The notes under the pieces were generated by a model, which ran no database searches, was not told the DNA's origin, and worked only from the letters and a program-made list of their open reading frames with translations. From Pyxidicoccus caerfyrddinensis (GTDB lineage Bacteria > Myxococcota > Myxococcia > Myxococcales > Myxococcaceae): 64,000 bases of DNA. The DNA lies in the NCBI RefSeq assembly GCF_010894405.1, contig NZ_JAAIYA010000024.1, forward strand, positions 1 through 64,000, in the 5' to 3' direction. Positions 1 through 7,701 of this stretch are shown piece by piece. Both the position numbers and the translations under genes were made by a program. Within the stretch, counting starts at the first letter, position 1. Every line of letters begins with the position of its first letter.

Positions 1-47
1 ACCATCCGCTTCACCATCTGCGCCTTGAATGCATCCGTGTACGGCAC
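1..47 (-). CDS. IS3-type transposase OrfA, 5' end only (runs off the window)
   Basis: Reading the minus strand from a GTG at 47 gives MPYTDAFKAQMVKRM, nearly the same as the first 15 residues of the OrfA that starts at 551 on the plus strand. It is therefore the start of a second copy of the same insertion sequence, pointing the other way, with the rest outside the window. OrfA proteins of IS3 elements supply the helix-turn-helix that binds the IS ends. The assignment rests on the internal match, not on the short peptide alone. Confidence 0.7.
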   Translation of the reverse strand, partial: MPYTDAFKAQMVKRM

Positions 48-127
48 CGCGTTCTGCCTGCTCTCGCCCCCAGGGCGTCGTCAACTCGGCACGTCAGCCG
101 AGGCGACATGTTCCCTGACACAGGGGG
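1..127 (-). repeat. IS left end, copy 1 (inverted copy of 471-597)
   Basis: This stretch is the reverse complement of 471-597 at roughly 90% identity by eye. The match stops sharply at the run of five G (123-127), which fits the outer tip of an insertion sequence ending in ACACAGGGGG. The shared part covers the IS tip, the short leader and the first codons of OrfA. Confidence 0.75.
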
Positions 128-470
128 TGACCGTCACACTTGCTCGTCGTCGGTTTTGCGCACACTTCGCCGGTGAGGAGGGCGGAGAGCAGGGTAGACT
201 TGCGCGTACCAAGTTGCTCGACGGCAAACTTCACCTGAAGCTCACGGCGAATGTAGCTTCTCCGGGTTGGACGCGCCCGACTGGGTACGCCATTCTGAAG
301 CACTTGGAGTTGCCCTTGCAGCCTGCTCAGTTGGATCCAGCGCAGGCGCTCCCTCCAGAGCGCGTGGTGTTGGTCCCCAAGCCGTCACGCTGCCCCAGAA
401 GCCTACGTCCGTGCTGCGCATCCATGCGAGAGCCGCCTCCGCAACGTGTGCCTCCAAGCTTGGCACCGCC
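128..470. other. Spacer between two divergent IS left ends; no recognisable gene
   Basis: These 343 bases lie between the two outward-reading IS copies. Both strands have open frames, as expected at this base composition, but none has a ribosome-binding site plus a recognisable protein. It may be the original target or a remnant of an older element. Confidence 0.4.
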
Positions 471-550
471 CCCCCTGTGTCAGGGATGTTGTCGCCTCGG
501 CTGACGGGCCGAGCTGACCACGCCCTGGGGGCGAGAGCAGGCAGGTTGCC

Positions 551-1126
551 GTGCCGTACACAGACGGATTCAAGGCGCAGATGGTGAAGCGAATGGTGGG
601 CCCGGGCGCGGTGAGCGCCTCGGTGCTGGCTTGCCAGGTGGGGGTGTCCCAGCCGACGTTGTCGCAGTGGCTGCGCGGGGCGAATAGGGTGGCGGCCATG
701 CCGCCCCCGCCCGAGGAGAAGACGCCCACGCCCCCCGCACCGAAGAAGTGGACGCCCGAGGAGAAGCTGCGCGTGCTGGTCGCGGCCCAGGGGATCACCG
801 CCGAGGAGCTGGGGGCGCTGCTGCGACGCGAGGGGCTGCACGAGGCGCAGCTGAAGGAGTGGCGGCAGGCCGCGGCCGGAGCCCTCTCGGGCGCCGCTGG
901 GGAGGCCCTGCCCTCCAAGGAGCGCAAGCGGTTGGCCGCCGCCGAGAAGCGGGTGAAGGAGCTCGAGCGCGAGCTGCACCGCAAGGAGAAGGCGCTGGCC
1001 GAGACGGCCGCGCTGCTGGTGCTCGAAAAAAACTTCAGGCGATGGGTTGGGACGAGAGGCACCTGGAAGACGAGGACGACGCAGCGGACGAGAAGAGCGA
1101 GAAATGACGCTCGCCCACGTCGATGA
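551..1126 (+). CDS. IS3-family transposase OrfA (helix-turn-helix protein)
   Basis: OrfA of IS3 elements binds the IS ends and is normally expressed alone or fused to the catalytic OrfB. Here a GTG start gives an N-terminal helix-turn-helix (VGVSQPTLSQWLRG), a second HTH-like segment around residues 65-110 (WTPEEKLRVLVAAQGITAEE), and a C-terminal leucine-zipper-like coiled coil (about residues 125-160). The run GAAAAAAAC at 1025-1033 contains the slippery heptamer A AAA AAC in the correct phase. A -1 shift there gives LQAMGWDERHLEDEDD and a stop at 1105-1107, which looks more like the natural OrfA tail than the zero-frame arginine-rich end. Loss of one A from the run would look the same. Confidence 0.65.
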   Translation: MPYTDGFKAQMVKRMVGPGAVSASVLACQVGVSQPTLSQWLRGANRVAAMPPPPEEKTPTPPAPKKWTPEEKLRVLVAAQGITAEELGALLRREGLHEAQLKEWRQAAAGALSGAAGEALPSKERKRLAAAEKRVKELERELHRKEKALAETAALLVLEKNFRRWVGTRGTWKTRTTQRTRRARNDARPRR

Positions 1127-1322
1127 GGCACTGGAGAAGGGCGTGCGCCTGGAGGCCATCTGCGAGCGGCTCGGGGTGTCCCCGCGCACCATCCAGCGCT
1201 GGAGGAAGCATGCAACGGCCGAGGACCGCAGGTGCGGGCCGCGTACCCAGCCAGCCAACCGGCTGTCGGACGTGGAGCGGCGCCGCATCCTGGCGGTGGC
1301 CAACAGCGAGGAGTTCCGCGAT
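1104..1322 (+). pseudogene. IS3-family transposase OrfB, N-terminal remnant
   Basis: An ATG overlapping the -1-frame OrfA stop (ATGA, 1104-1107) starts MTLAHVDEALEKGVRLEA, followed by the HTH LGVSPRTIQRWRKH and RILAVANSEEFRD. This is the usual start of the IS3 OrfB/integrase-core protein. Homology ends at EEFRD, exactly where the palindrome at 1323 begins. The whole DDE integrase core is missing, so the gene is dead. Confidence 0.7.
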
Positions 1323-1359
1323 GGTATCCGTCCGGCACGGCGTTCACCGGACGGATACC
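1323..1359. repeat. Perfect 13-bp inverted repeat with 11-nt loop
   Basis: GGTATCCGTCCGG (1323-1335) is followed by CACGGCGTTCA and its exact reverse complement (1347-1359). The palindrome starts at the first base after the truncated orfB. It could be a junction scar, a small palindromic element or a strong hairpin. There is no U-rich tail to make it a clear terminator. Confidence 0.7.
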
Positions 1360-1636
1360 TACGCTCTGCATGGTGGCCCATGGATTCCTCGCCCTGCACC
1401 GAGCGCTTTTCCCCCGGAGCAGGAGGCGATGGACGCTGCCGCAGGTGCGGCGGCAGCTCCAACTCCTGCTGCTGCGTCGCATCGGCTACTATCCCCTGTG
1501 CCTGCGACAGGTCAACGCGCGCGCCTCCTCGTGGGTTGTCACGCATGTGACCGGGTAGTATTGGGCTCCCAACGCAGACTTCTTTAAGAGCCTGCTAGGC
1601 TGTGACCAGGGACATCTACAGTCACCCCACGCGAAA
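1360..1636. other. Non-coding stretch between IS remnant and cargo genes
   Basis: No convincing gene is seen. A plus-strand frame reading through 1430-1550 lacks a recognisable domain. GC falls steadily from about 1560 onward into the low-GC cargo, so the boundary between IS-derived and cargo DNA lies here. Confidence 0.4.
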
Positions 1637-2839
1637 CTACCGACGGCGTGTCGGCGAGAGCAGATACGAGTCCAAATCGCTGTCCCGCTTGGTCGGCGTG
1701 ACGTCACGGGTATCTCGCGTAAAGAAGTACTTTCCACCAATCGGAACCAGACGAGGTACACCAACGAAATCCCCGAGCACTTTTTTGACATCGCCATCGG
1801 CCGGCGCAGCAGGCTTTGACTTGTCGATGACGTCGTCTACCTGCTCGAAGAAGAATCCCCCTACCTGATCTTTATAGGCATTCGTAGAGGCACCAATTGA
1901 CTCGAGTTGATATGCGCCACTGCTATCAAACAGTGTTCCGCCTTGAAGTGTCGCATCAACGGACACCTTGGAGGCTTTTCGATACGAAATTACGTAATCA
2001 TTAAAATAGTGAACACTCCTGACGAAGGCTACGACGTAACGCTGGTCCGCAAGGTATCTGTCGAGTTCGGCGTTTACGCTTTTTGCCACATCGGAGGTGG
2101 CAAGCGCCAACTTTGCCTTGGCGGATGCAAACGTGTCGTTGTGCTTCAGGGTCATGATGTCAATGTTGACGCCGTATTCATAGAGATCTTGATCGGTATA
2201 TCCGGCCTTGGCCTCGAACAACGCGACTCCACCAGACACTTGGGCCGTCGTTGTCCGATTCAACAGCACGGTCTGTTGAATCCTTGCGGAGGAAGAGCCC
2301 ACGTTGGCTTTGACCCAGTTGAGATCCTTGACTCCTCCATAGTGTCCGGGGGCCACGATCGTACGCCAGTCCTCGGTCGAGTCTTTCCGGCGAACGACGA
2401 AGCTACCGAAATCAGTCTCTAGGACATTAATCAGCGGCCGATATCCTTTAACAGGAATCAACTCTTTAAACTTCTTGTCGGTCTCCATTAGTTCTTTCGC
2501 ACTTCCTTCTGGATCGACCCTTCTAATGTGGCTCGTATCGATTGTCACGATGTCGCTACGATCGCGGTCTAGCCTATAATCGGGAGACTCCCAAACTACA
2601 TAATTCGCCTGTCGTGCCTGAATCTTCACATTCGAATTATTGGAAAACTTCTCAGAAACCGTTTGGTCTTGGTTGGCGCCAATCGTTCCGATGTCATTGA
2701 GGGTCGGGGCTTTACCTTCCTCCCTCACCGACACTCTCAGGATGTAGGATGCCTTATCGGGGTTGCTGACCTTCACATTCAACGTTTTCACGCAGCTTGC
2801 GCTAAATGCCAGAGCAAGAAAAATAAGAATAAATCTCAC
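1637..2839 (-). CDS. Predicted lipoprotein of unknown function
   Basis: The protein is 400 residues. I chose the GTG at 2839 because GGAG lies 6 nt upstream and it yields a clean lipoprotein signal, MRFILIFLALAFSASC, with the lipobox Cys at residue 16; a longer frame to 2926 lacks a signal. The mature part is polar, mixed alpha/beta, with no catalytic motif I recognise. GC is near 50%, far below the surrounding chromosome, and AT-ending codons are common, which points to transfer. It starts 40 bp after the M12-type protease gene and is probably its operon partner. It could be an inhibitor, chaperone or substrate of the protease, but that is only inferred from position. Confidence 0.75.
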   Translation of the reverse strand: MRFILIFLALAFSASCVKTLNVKVSNPDKASYILRVSVREEGKAPTLNDIGTIGANQDQTVSEKFSNNSNVKIQARQANYVVWESPDYRLDRDRSDIVTIDTSHIRRVDPEGSAKELMETDKKFKELIPVKGYRPLINVLETDFGSFVVRRKDSTEDWRTIVAPGHYGGVKDLNWVKANVGSSSARIQQTVLLNRTTTAQVSGGVALFEAKAGYTDQDLYEYGVNIDIMTLKHNDTFASAKAKLALATSDVAKSVNAELDRYLADQRYVVAFVRSVHYFNDYVISYRKASKVSVDATLQGGTLFDSSGAYQLESIGASTNAYKDQVGGFFFEQVDDVIDKSKPAAPADGDVKKVLGDFVGVPRLVPIGGKYFFTRDTRDVTPTKRDSDLDSYLLSPTRRR

Positions 2840-2879
2840 AATATTCTCCAGTGGAAAATGGCCTAACAACGCGAACAGG

Positions 2880-4538
2880 TTACGGCACCACCTTGGGGCG
2901 ACGGGAAGGCTTGTCAGCTGTGGCACTTGGGGCTTTATCTGCCGAAGCCTTGGACGACACAGAGCGGGAGACTCTTTGCCAAAAGTCCGCAGCGACGAAC
3001 CTGTTTTGGTTGAGTTCGCGAGCGTTATCGGCGGCTCCGTTCGAGCCCGCCGCTATGCCAATCGTTTCACCAAGCCAGAGCTTGTTCGGGTTTGACCAGA
3101 TTGGCTGCCGAACGCAGGGCGCGGCCTCTGAGACTGTTTCACACTTGTATGACATGACACAGCGGAACTTCCGGCTCGGAACAACATAGCCGAAGTTGTA
3201 TGCCAAATCCGTCGGGTCGCCTTCAACTTCACGATTGTGTTGCGCTCCCAAGTTATGACCGACCTCGTGAGCAAAGGAGAAGTTTGCCAAACCGCACAGC
3301 CCGTGGACCACGCTGAATGCGTAACGGCCAAATGACTTTGGGGGCGCATTGAGAAGATAAGCAAGTCCGCAATTGGACGGCTCGGTGACATTGGGACTCT
3401 CGGCGATCCACAGGCTCACAAGGTGCGCGTTGTGTTGCGCCTTCAGGTCTGAAATACCACTAAAAATGCCGGCGCTCTCACTCAGTTCGCCTAGGGCTGC
3501 AGAAAACGGGTCTCCACCATTCGTTTCCATGTAGGCCGTTTCCTGTACCGCCACGATATTGAGTGCGATTCGAATCGCACTGTTCTCAAATGACTGATTT
3601 GCAACCTCTACCGCCAAGCGGATTTCGTCTTCGATAGATTTCGTGCGGCCGACCAGTTTGCCCTGTGTCTCGACAGCCTTTTTTGCGTTCGCTGTATACA
3701 GAACCAGCACGTTGAGTCGCGCAATTTCGTCCGGTGCGTGCTGAACGGTGCTCTCAGGCCCATCGGATTGAGTTTCCTCCACCGACGCGGACTGGCCGGA
3801 GTCATCATCATCGCCAATGTCATTTTCGGAGCTTGTCGCTCCTGCGGGATTGGTCGTATTTTCAGACGAATTCCTGCGGGATTGATTATCCACGGATGAT
3901 GGCGTGTCCGCAGGTGCGGGAGGCGCTGCGGCGCCCGACCGAGGCTCGATTGTCGAGTTGGTATCGTGAGCGCGCGTCATGCCGTTGATATCTTCGCCGT
4001 GCTGACCTGGCGTCGACTGCTGTGTCGGCAATGCAGGCGAGCGCTCGTCGGGAAAAACTTGAGGTTTCAACCTCTGGATTACGTGGCTTCCATTCTCGAC
4101 GACCTTGCCGTCAGCAGCCATCGCTGGGGAAATCTGAAATGTACGTCCGTTGCTATCCCGTACGTTGCCCACAAGGGACTTAGGACCCTTTCTCAAGAGA
4201 ACTACGGTGCTACCGGGTTGATTGTCGATGGTGCCAGACAGGGAGCACCCACCATCCGAACACGACTGCCTTAGCGAAGTTTTGAACTTCGCATCGTGGA
4301 AAAGCTCCAAATAAACGGGCTTTTTAACGGCAATCGTAGAGCCGCCCGGCTTATCCGGAACGATGCTCGCGTCAAGCCGCACGGCGCGTGTATTCAGCGC
4401 AGGAGCATTTGCGTCGCGCGCGGGAAGCGGTGTTTTTACTAGCGGCAGGTATTGTTTCGCAGCTGCTTCACAGATGCCAATGGATGCCAAGAGAAACGCA
4501 ACGGCAATTGCAAGGCGAATATTCTGGACGGCCAGCAC
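2880..4538 (-). CDS. Secreted zinc metalloprotease, M12/reprolysin-like
   Basis: The 552-residue protein begins at a GTG preceded by a purine-rich GGGGAGGGGGG. Residues 1-26 form a Sec signal peptide (hydrophobic core LAIAVAFLLASIGIC). Residues about 60-170 look like a prodomain, 170-260 are a low-complexity Ser/Thr/Asp-rich linker, and the catalytic domain follows from about 265. The metzincin motif HEVGHNLGAQHN supplies three zinc-binding His and the catalytic Glu, and MSYK downstream may be the Met-turn. Such enzymes cut extracellular proteins, plausible for a predator. GC is near 53%, unlike the host. It is first in an operon with the lipoprotein at 1637-2839. Confidence 0.85.
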   Translation of the reverse strand: MLAVQNIRLAIAVAFLLASIGICEAAAKQYLPLVKTPLPARDANAPALNTRAVRLDASIVPDKPGGSTIAVKKPVYLELFHDAKFKTSLRQSCSDGGCSLSGTIDNQPGSTVVLLRKGPKSLVGNVRDSNGRTFQISPAMAADGKVVENGSHVIQRLKPQVFPDERSPALPTQQSTPGQHGEDINGMTRAHDTNSTIEPRSGAAAPPAPADTPSSVDNQSRRNSSENTTNPAGATSSENDIGDDDDSGQSASVEETQSDGPESTVQHAPDEIARLNVLVLYTANAKKAVETQGKLVGRTKSIEDEIRLAVEVANQSFENSAIRIALNIVAVQETAYMETNGGDPFSAALGELSESAGIFSGISDLKAQHNAHLVSLWIAESPNVTEPSNCGLAYLLNAPPKSFGRYAFSVVHGLCGLANFSFAHEVGHNLGAQHNREVEGDPTDLAYNFGYVVPSRKFRCVMSYKCETVSEAAPCVRQPIWSNPNKLWLGETIGIAAGSNGAADNARELNQNRFVAADFWQRVSRSVSSKASADKAPSATADKPSRRPKVVP

Positions 4539-4571
4539 GTGAGTCCCCCCTCCCCTTTCGGAGTTATGGCG

Positions 4572-4601
4572 TAGTTAGAAGTGCTTTTTCTACGTTGTCA
4601 A
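4572..4601 (-). promoter_or_regulatory. Candidate sigma-70 promoter of the protease operon
   Basis: On the minus strand a perfect -35 TTGACA (4601-4596) is followed after 18 nt by TAACTA (4577-4572), a weak -10. It lies 34 bp ahead of the GTG start at 4538 in an AT-rich stretch. The -35 is convincing; the -10 is not certain. Confidence 0.4.
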
Positions 4602-4907
4602 TCAGACAATATGTATTCATATGTGGTCACATGAATGACAATGCATGTCCTGTCCCTCCATAGTCGCGCCGATTGGATAGGTACCAAGCATGAGGTTGCG
4701 TCAGCTTGGATTGATCTGTTTGACGTTGTAACTCATGCGTCGCGTGACGCATGGATAGGATGAAGCAACAGAACACTGCCATGTGATGGTTCGGAAGCCC
4801 CACAACTCAGAATGGGTTGCGGCTCGAAGTGGCGTTCATCAGCATCGATATACATAAGAGGGGATGCAGGTCTCGGCGAACTGATGCAAGCGGGGCATCC
4901 CGGCAGC
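4602..4907. other. AT-rich intergenic region
   Basis: These 306 bases separate the protease operon from the excisionase/integrase remnants. Short plus-strand frames cross it but lack a plausible start or domain. It has the low GC of the cargo up to about 4780 and then rises. Confidence 0.4.
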
Positions 4908-5125
4908 ATGAACGCGGAAGGCAAGCCTCCGCTCGACAAGGCCATCTACACCGTCGAGGAGGTGGCCTGCCTTCTCGGGCGCCCCCCAAGGCCGTGTACG
5001 AGAAGGCCTCGCGCGGCCAGCTTCCGGGCGTGTTCTGCATGGGCCGCTCGCTGCGATTCCGTGGGCGCGAGTTGTTACCGTTCATTCTCGAAGGGCGTGC
5101 GCCGTCGCCGAGGAGGTCTCTGTGA
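4908..5125 (+). pseudogene. Excisionase-like helix-turn-helix protein, frameshifted
   Basis: The ATG at 4908 opens MNAEGKPPLDKAIYTVEEVACLLGR, and the +1 frame continues with PPKAVYEKASRGQLPGVF and MGRSLRFRGRELL up to a stop at 5123-5125. Joined, they make a complete MerR/excisionase-type winged HTH of about 72 residues. The shift lies in the C-run near 4981-4986 and looks like loss of one C. It directly precedes the integrase remnant, overlapping by one base, the usual xis-int order of small integrative elements. Confidence 0.65.
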
Positions 5126-6105
5126 TGAGCGTGAAGGCAAGGGAGTACAAGCAGCGCGGCAGAAGCGGATGGGTGGTGGACATCATGTTCAAGTGTCCCG
5201 ATGGCGAGCTGAACCGCGAGCGCGTGAAGACGCCGGTGGGCTCCAAGTCAGGCGCGAAGGCGTGAGGTGAGCAGCAGCAGTCCGAGCTGCTCTCACGAGG
5301 GCCGCAAGGTCGTGGAGAAGAAGGCGGCGCCGACGTTGAAAGAGTTCGCGCCCCACCACCTGGACGAGGTCGCAAGGGCCGACATGCAGCAGCCCAGCAC
5401 CCTCATCCAGAAGCAGCGCACCCTCGACTTCTACCTGCTGCCCCGGTTCGGTGAAGTGCGACTGGAGGCCATCAGCAACGCCGAGACGGGCGAAGCTCAA
5501 GGCGGAGCTAAGTGCACCGCAGCCCGAAGACGGCAACAACGTGCTGGTGGTGCTCAACACGGTATTCAAGACCGCGCTCAAGTGGGACGTCATCGGGCAG
5601 ATGCCGGCCACCATCGAGCTGTTGAAGGTGACTCCCTCCACAATAGAGTTCTACGAACCGCGCGAGCTCAAGCGGCTGGTGGAAGCGGTGGCCAAAGTGG
5701 ACCACCAGCACCCCGTTTTCATCCTGCTCGGCAGAGAGGCGGGGCTGCAGTGCGGCGAAATCATCGCCCTGGAGTAGACGGGTGTGGACTTCACCCGTAG
5801 CGTCATCCACGTCCGCCGCTCGGAGTGGGAAGGTCACGTCACTCGGCCCAAGGGCGGACGGGCCCGGCAGGTGAACATGACCGCCCGGCTGGCAGACGCC
5901 CTCCGCAAGCAGCGGCACTTCCGGGGCGAGCGCATCCTCTGGTGGGTCGATAGCCACGAGAAGCGGGACCCCCAGCGAAGGCCATCCAGGAGCTGGCCGG
6001 GCACGAGAACCTCACCACCACCCAGCGCACATGCACCTGAGCCCGGCGGCCAGGCCAGCGGCCACCCGGACGATGGAAGGGCCAAAGCAGGAAGCCCCAA
6101 AATGA
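5125..6105 (+). pseudogene. Tyrosine recombinase (phage-type integrase), multiply disrupted
   Basis: An ATG with AGGAGG 8 nt upstream starts MSVKAREYKQRGRSGWVVDI. The product can be followed through several frames: the N-terminal arm-binding part (to about 5265), the SAM-like core-binding domain (about 5330-5570), then the catalytic domain (LKRLVEAVAKVD, GGRARQVNMT, ELAGHENLTTTQRYMHLS). There are frameshifts near 5262, 5490 and 5965 and an in-frame TAG at 5775-5777. The usual arginine of the first catalytic box reads GLQCGEI instead of GLRxGE. It ends 44 bp from the 3' end of tRNA-Pro, where integrases of this class insert. Confidence 0.8.
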
Positions 6106-6107
6106 AA

Positions 6108-6137
6108 CGGGCTGGAGACCTTGCGATCTCCAGCCCG
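6108..6137. terminator. Strong hairpin between integrase remnant and tRNA-Pro
   Basis: An 11-bp perfect stem (6108-6118 with 6127-6137) encloses an 8-nt loop. It sits just downstream of the tRNA 3' end on the minus strand and after the integrase stop on the plus strand, so it may end transcription from both sides. Confidence 0.6.
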
Positions 6138-6148
6138 CTTCAATGACG

Positions 6149-6225
6149 TGGTCGGGGAGACAGGATTTGAACCTGCGACCCCTTGGTCCCGAACCAAGTG
6201 CTCTACCAGGCTGAGCCACTCCCCG
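6149..6225 (-). tRNA. tRNA-Pro, anticodon CGG
   Basis: The 77-nt minus-strand gene folds fully: 7-bp acceptor stem (CGGGGAG with CTCCCCG), anticodon stem CTTGG/CCAAG around the loop TTCGGGA, a 5-nt variable region, a T-arm with TTCAAAT, and a genomically encoded CCA. The anticodon CGG reads CCG codons. Its 3' end abuts the integrase remnant, marking it as the attachment gene of the island to its left. Confidence 0.95.
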
Positions 6226-6485
6226 ATATGTCCGTCCGCCGGTGGTTGCCTCTCGGGACCGGCGAAGTGCGGCCGGTAGTACCCGAGCCGCCCGGCTGAG
6301 TCAACGTCCTCGGATCACCTTTTCTTCCTCCCCCTCCCCGCCTCCCTGCACCCCGTCCGACCCTGCCCCGCAGTCCGCCCTGACCCCATCTCCCACTTCC
6401 AAACTCCCTGACATTCCGGTACTTCCGGACTGCAGCCCCCCTACCCCGCTGAAAAGGCTACACTGCATTGCAGCAGCACGACCCC

Positions 6486-6869
6486 ATGGCGCCCCCCGTC
6501 GTTCTCATCTCCGATGACGAGCCCCTCATCGTCTCCGCCCTCGCCCGTGAGGCGAAGCGGTCCGGGCTGACGTGTATCTCGGACACCACCTCGGAGCGCG
6601 TCCTGGACCTGGCCCGGCTGCACCGGCCCGCCGTCATCATCCTGGACATCAACCAGCACCAGGACGGACGAGACCTCCTCGCCCAGCTCAAGCAGGACCC
6701 CGCCACCCGCGAGTGCAAGGTCATCATCCTCAGCGGCGTCGAGGACCAGTTCACCCGCCACGTCTGCTTCGAGCTCGGCGCCGACGACTACGAGGTGAAG
6801 CCCTTCGACCCCACCTTCATGACCCGCGTCGCCCGCCTCGCCACCACCGTGGCCCGCACCCGCGCCTGA
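6486..6869 (+). CDS. Stand-alone response regulator receiver protein
   Basis: The 127-residue product is a single receiver domain. It has the acidic pair SDDEP, the phosphoacceptor Asp in IILDIN, the Ser of ILSG and the Lys of VKPFD, so all switch residues are present. There is no output domain, so it would act by protein-protein contact. I prefer the ATG at 6486; a TTG at 6468 is in frame. No kinase is adjacent. It converges with rpe with only 4 bp between the stops. Confidence 0.85.
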   Translation: MAPPVVLISDDEPLIVSALAREAKRSGLTCISDTTSERVLDLARLHRPAVIILDINQHQDGRDLLAQLKQDPATRECKVIILSGVEDQFTRHVCFELGADDYEVKPFDPTFMTRVARLATTVARTRA

Positions 6870-6873
6870 CGCC

Positions 6874-7542
6874 TCAGGGCCGCAGCGAGCGGATGGCCTG
6901 CGCGTAGTCCTTCGAGCCGAAGACGTAGCTGCCCGCCACCAGCACCGTGGCCCCCGCCGCCACCACCCGCTTCGCCGTGTCGGCGTTGATGCCGCCGTCC
7001 ACCTCGATGTCCGTGTCCAGCCCGCGCGCGTCGAACATCGCCCGCAGCCGGCGCACCTTGTCCACCGTCGACTCGATGAAGCTCTGCCCTCCAAAGCCCG
7101 GGTTCACGCTCATCAAGAGCACCATGTCCACATCGCCCAGCACCTCTTCAATCGCCGACAGCGGCGTGCTCGGGTTGAGCACCACCGACGGCTTCGCCCC
7201 CGCGGCGCGAATCGCTTGCAGCGTCCGGTGCAGGTGCACGCTCGCCTCCACGTGCACCGTCAGCACGTCCGCCCCCGCCTTCGCGAAGGCCTCCACGTAG
7301 CGCTCCGGCTCCACAATCATCAGGTGCACGTCCAGCGGCTTCGTCGTCGCCCGTTTGATCGCCTCCACCACCACCGGGCCAAGCGTGATGTTCGGGACGA
7401 ACCTGCCATCCATGACATCCACGTGAATGAGGTCGGCTCCGGCGGCCTCCACGGCGCGGACCTCCTCGGCGAGGCGGCCGAAGTCCGAGGACAACACAGA
7501 GGGAGAAATGCGTACGGGGCGGCGGCTCATGCGGCGCTTCAT
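6874..7542 (-). CDS. rpe: Ribulose-phosphate 3-epimerase
   Basis: It interconverts ribulose 5-phosphate and xylulose 5-phosphate in the pentose phosphate pathway. The 222-residue TIM barrel shows SPSVLSSDF at the first strand, the metal-binding HVDVMDGRFVPN, HLM, MSVNPGFGGQ and EVDGGI with the catalytic Asp, and GSYVFG in the phosphate-binding site. The length matches the family. Two in-frame starts are possible (7542 and 7530), and the frame stays open upstream to 7584, but homology begins near RISPSVL. Confidence 0.93.
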   Translation of the reverse strand: MKRRMSRRPVRISPSVLSSDFGRLAEEVRAVEAAGADLIHVDVMDGRFVPNITLGPVVVEAIKRATTKPLDVHLMIVEPERYVEAFAKAGADVLTVHVEASVHLHRTLQAIRAAGAKPSVVLNPSTPLSAIEEVLGDVDMVLLMSVNPGFGGQSFIESTVDKVRRLRAMFDARGLDTDIEVDGGINADTAKRVVAAGATVLVAGSYVFGSKDYAQAIRSLRP

Positions 7543-7701
7543 ACCCGCTTCGCGCGCGCCGGGTGTGGGGAACGTGGCCGCCAACGTCTACCGGGAAGCA
7601 GGTGACCGAGCAGGTGGGCCCCCCCGGGCAGCCTGCCTGTCGCCCGTGCTACAACCCTGAAGCCCTCGCGGCCGCTGGCCGCTTCACCCGGAGCCGCCCC
7701 G

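Larger units (their letters stand above)
471..1322 (+). mobile_element. Truncated IS3-family element, copy 2
   Basis: The element begins at the CCCCCTGTGTCAGGGA tip (471-486), carries orfA at 551 and the start of orfB at 1104, and breaks off at 1322 inside orfB. The missing part would hold the DDE catalytic core, so this copy cannot move unaided. No right-hand terminal repeat was found. The break abuts a perfect 13-bp palindrome at 1323-1359. Confidence 0.75.
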
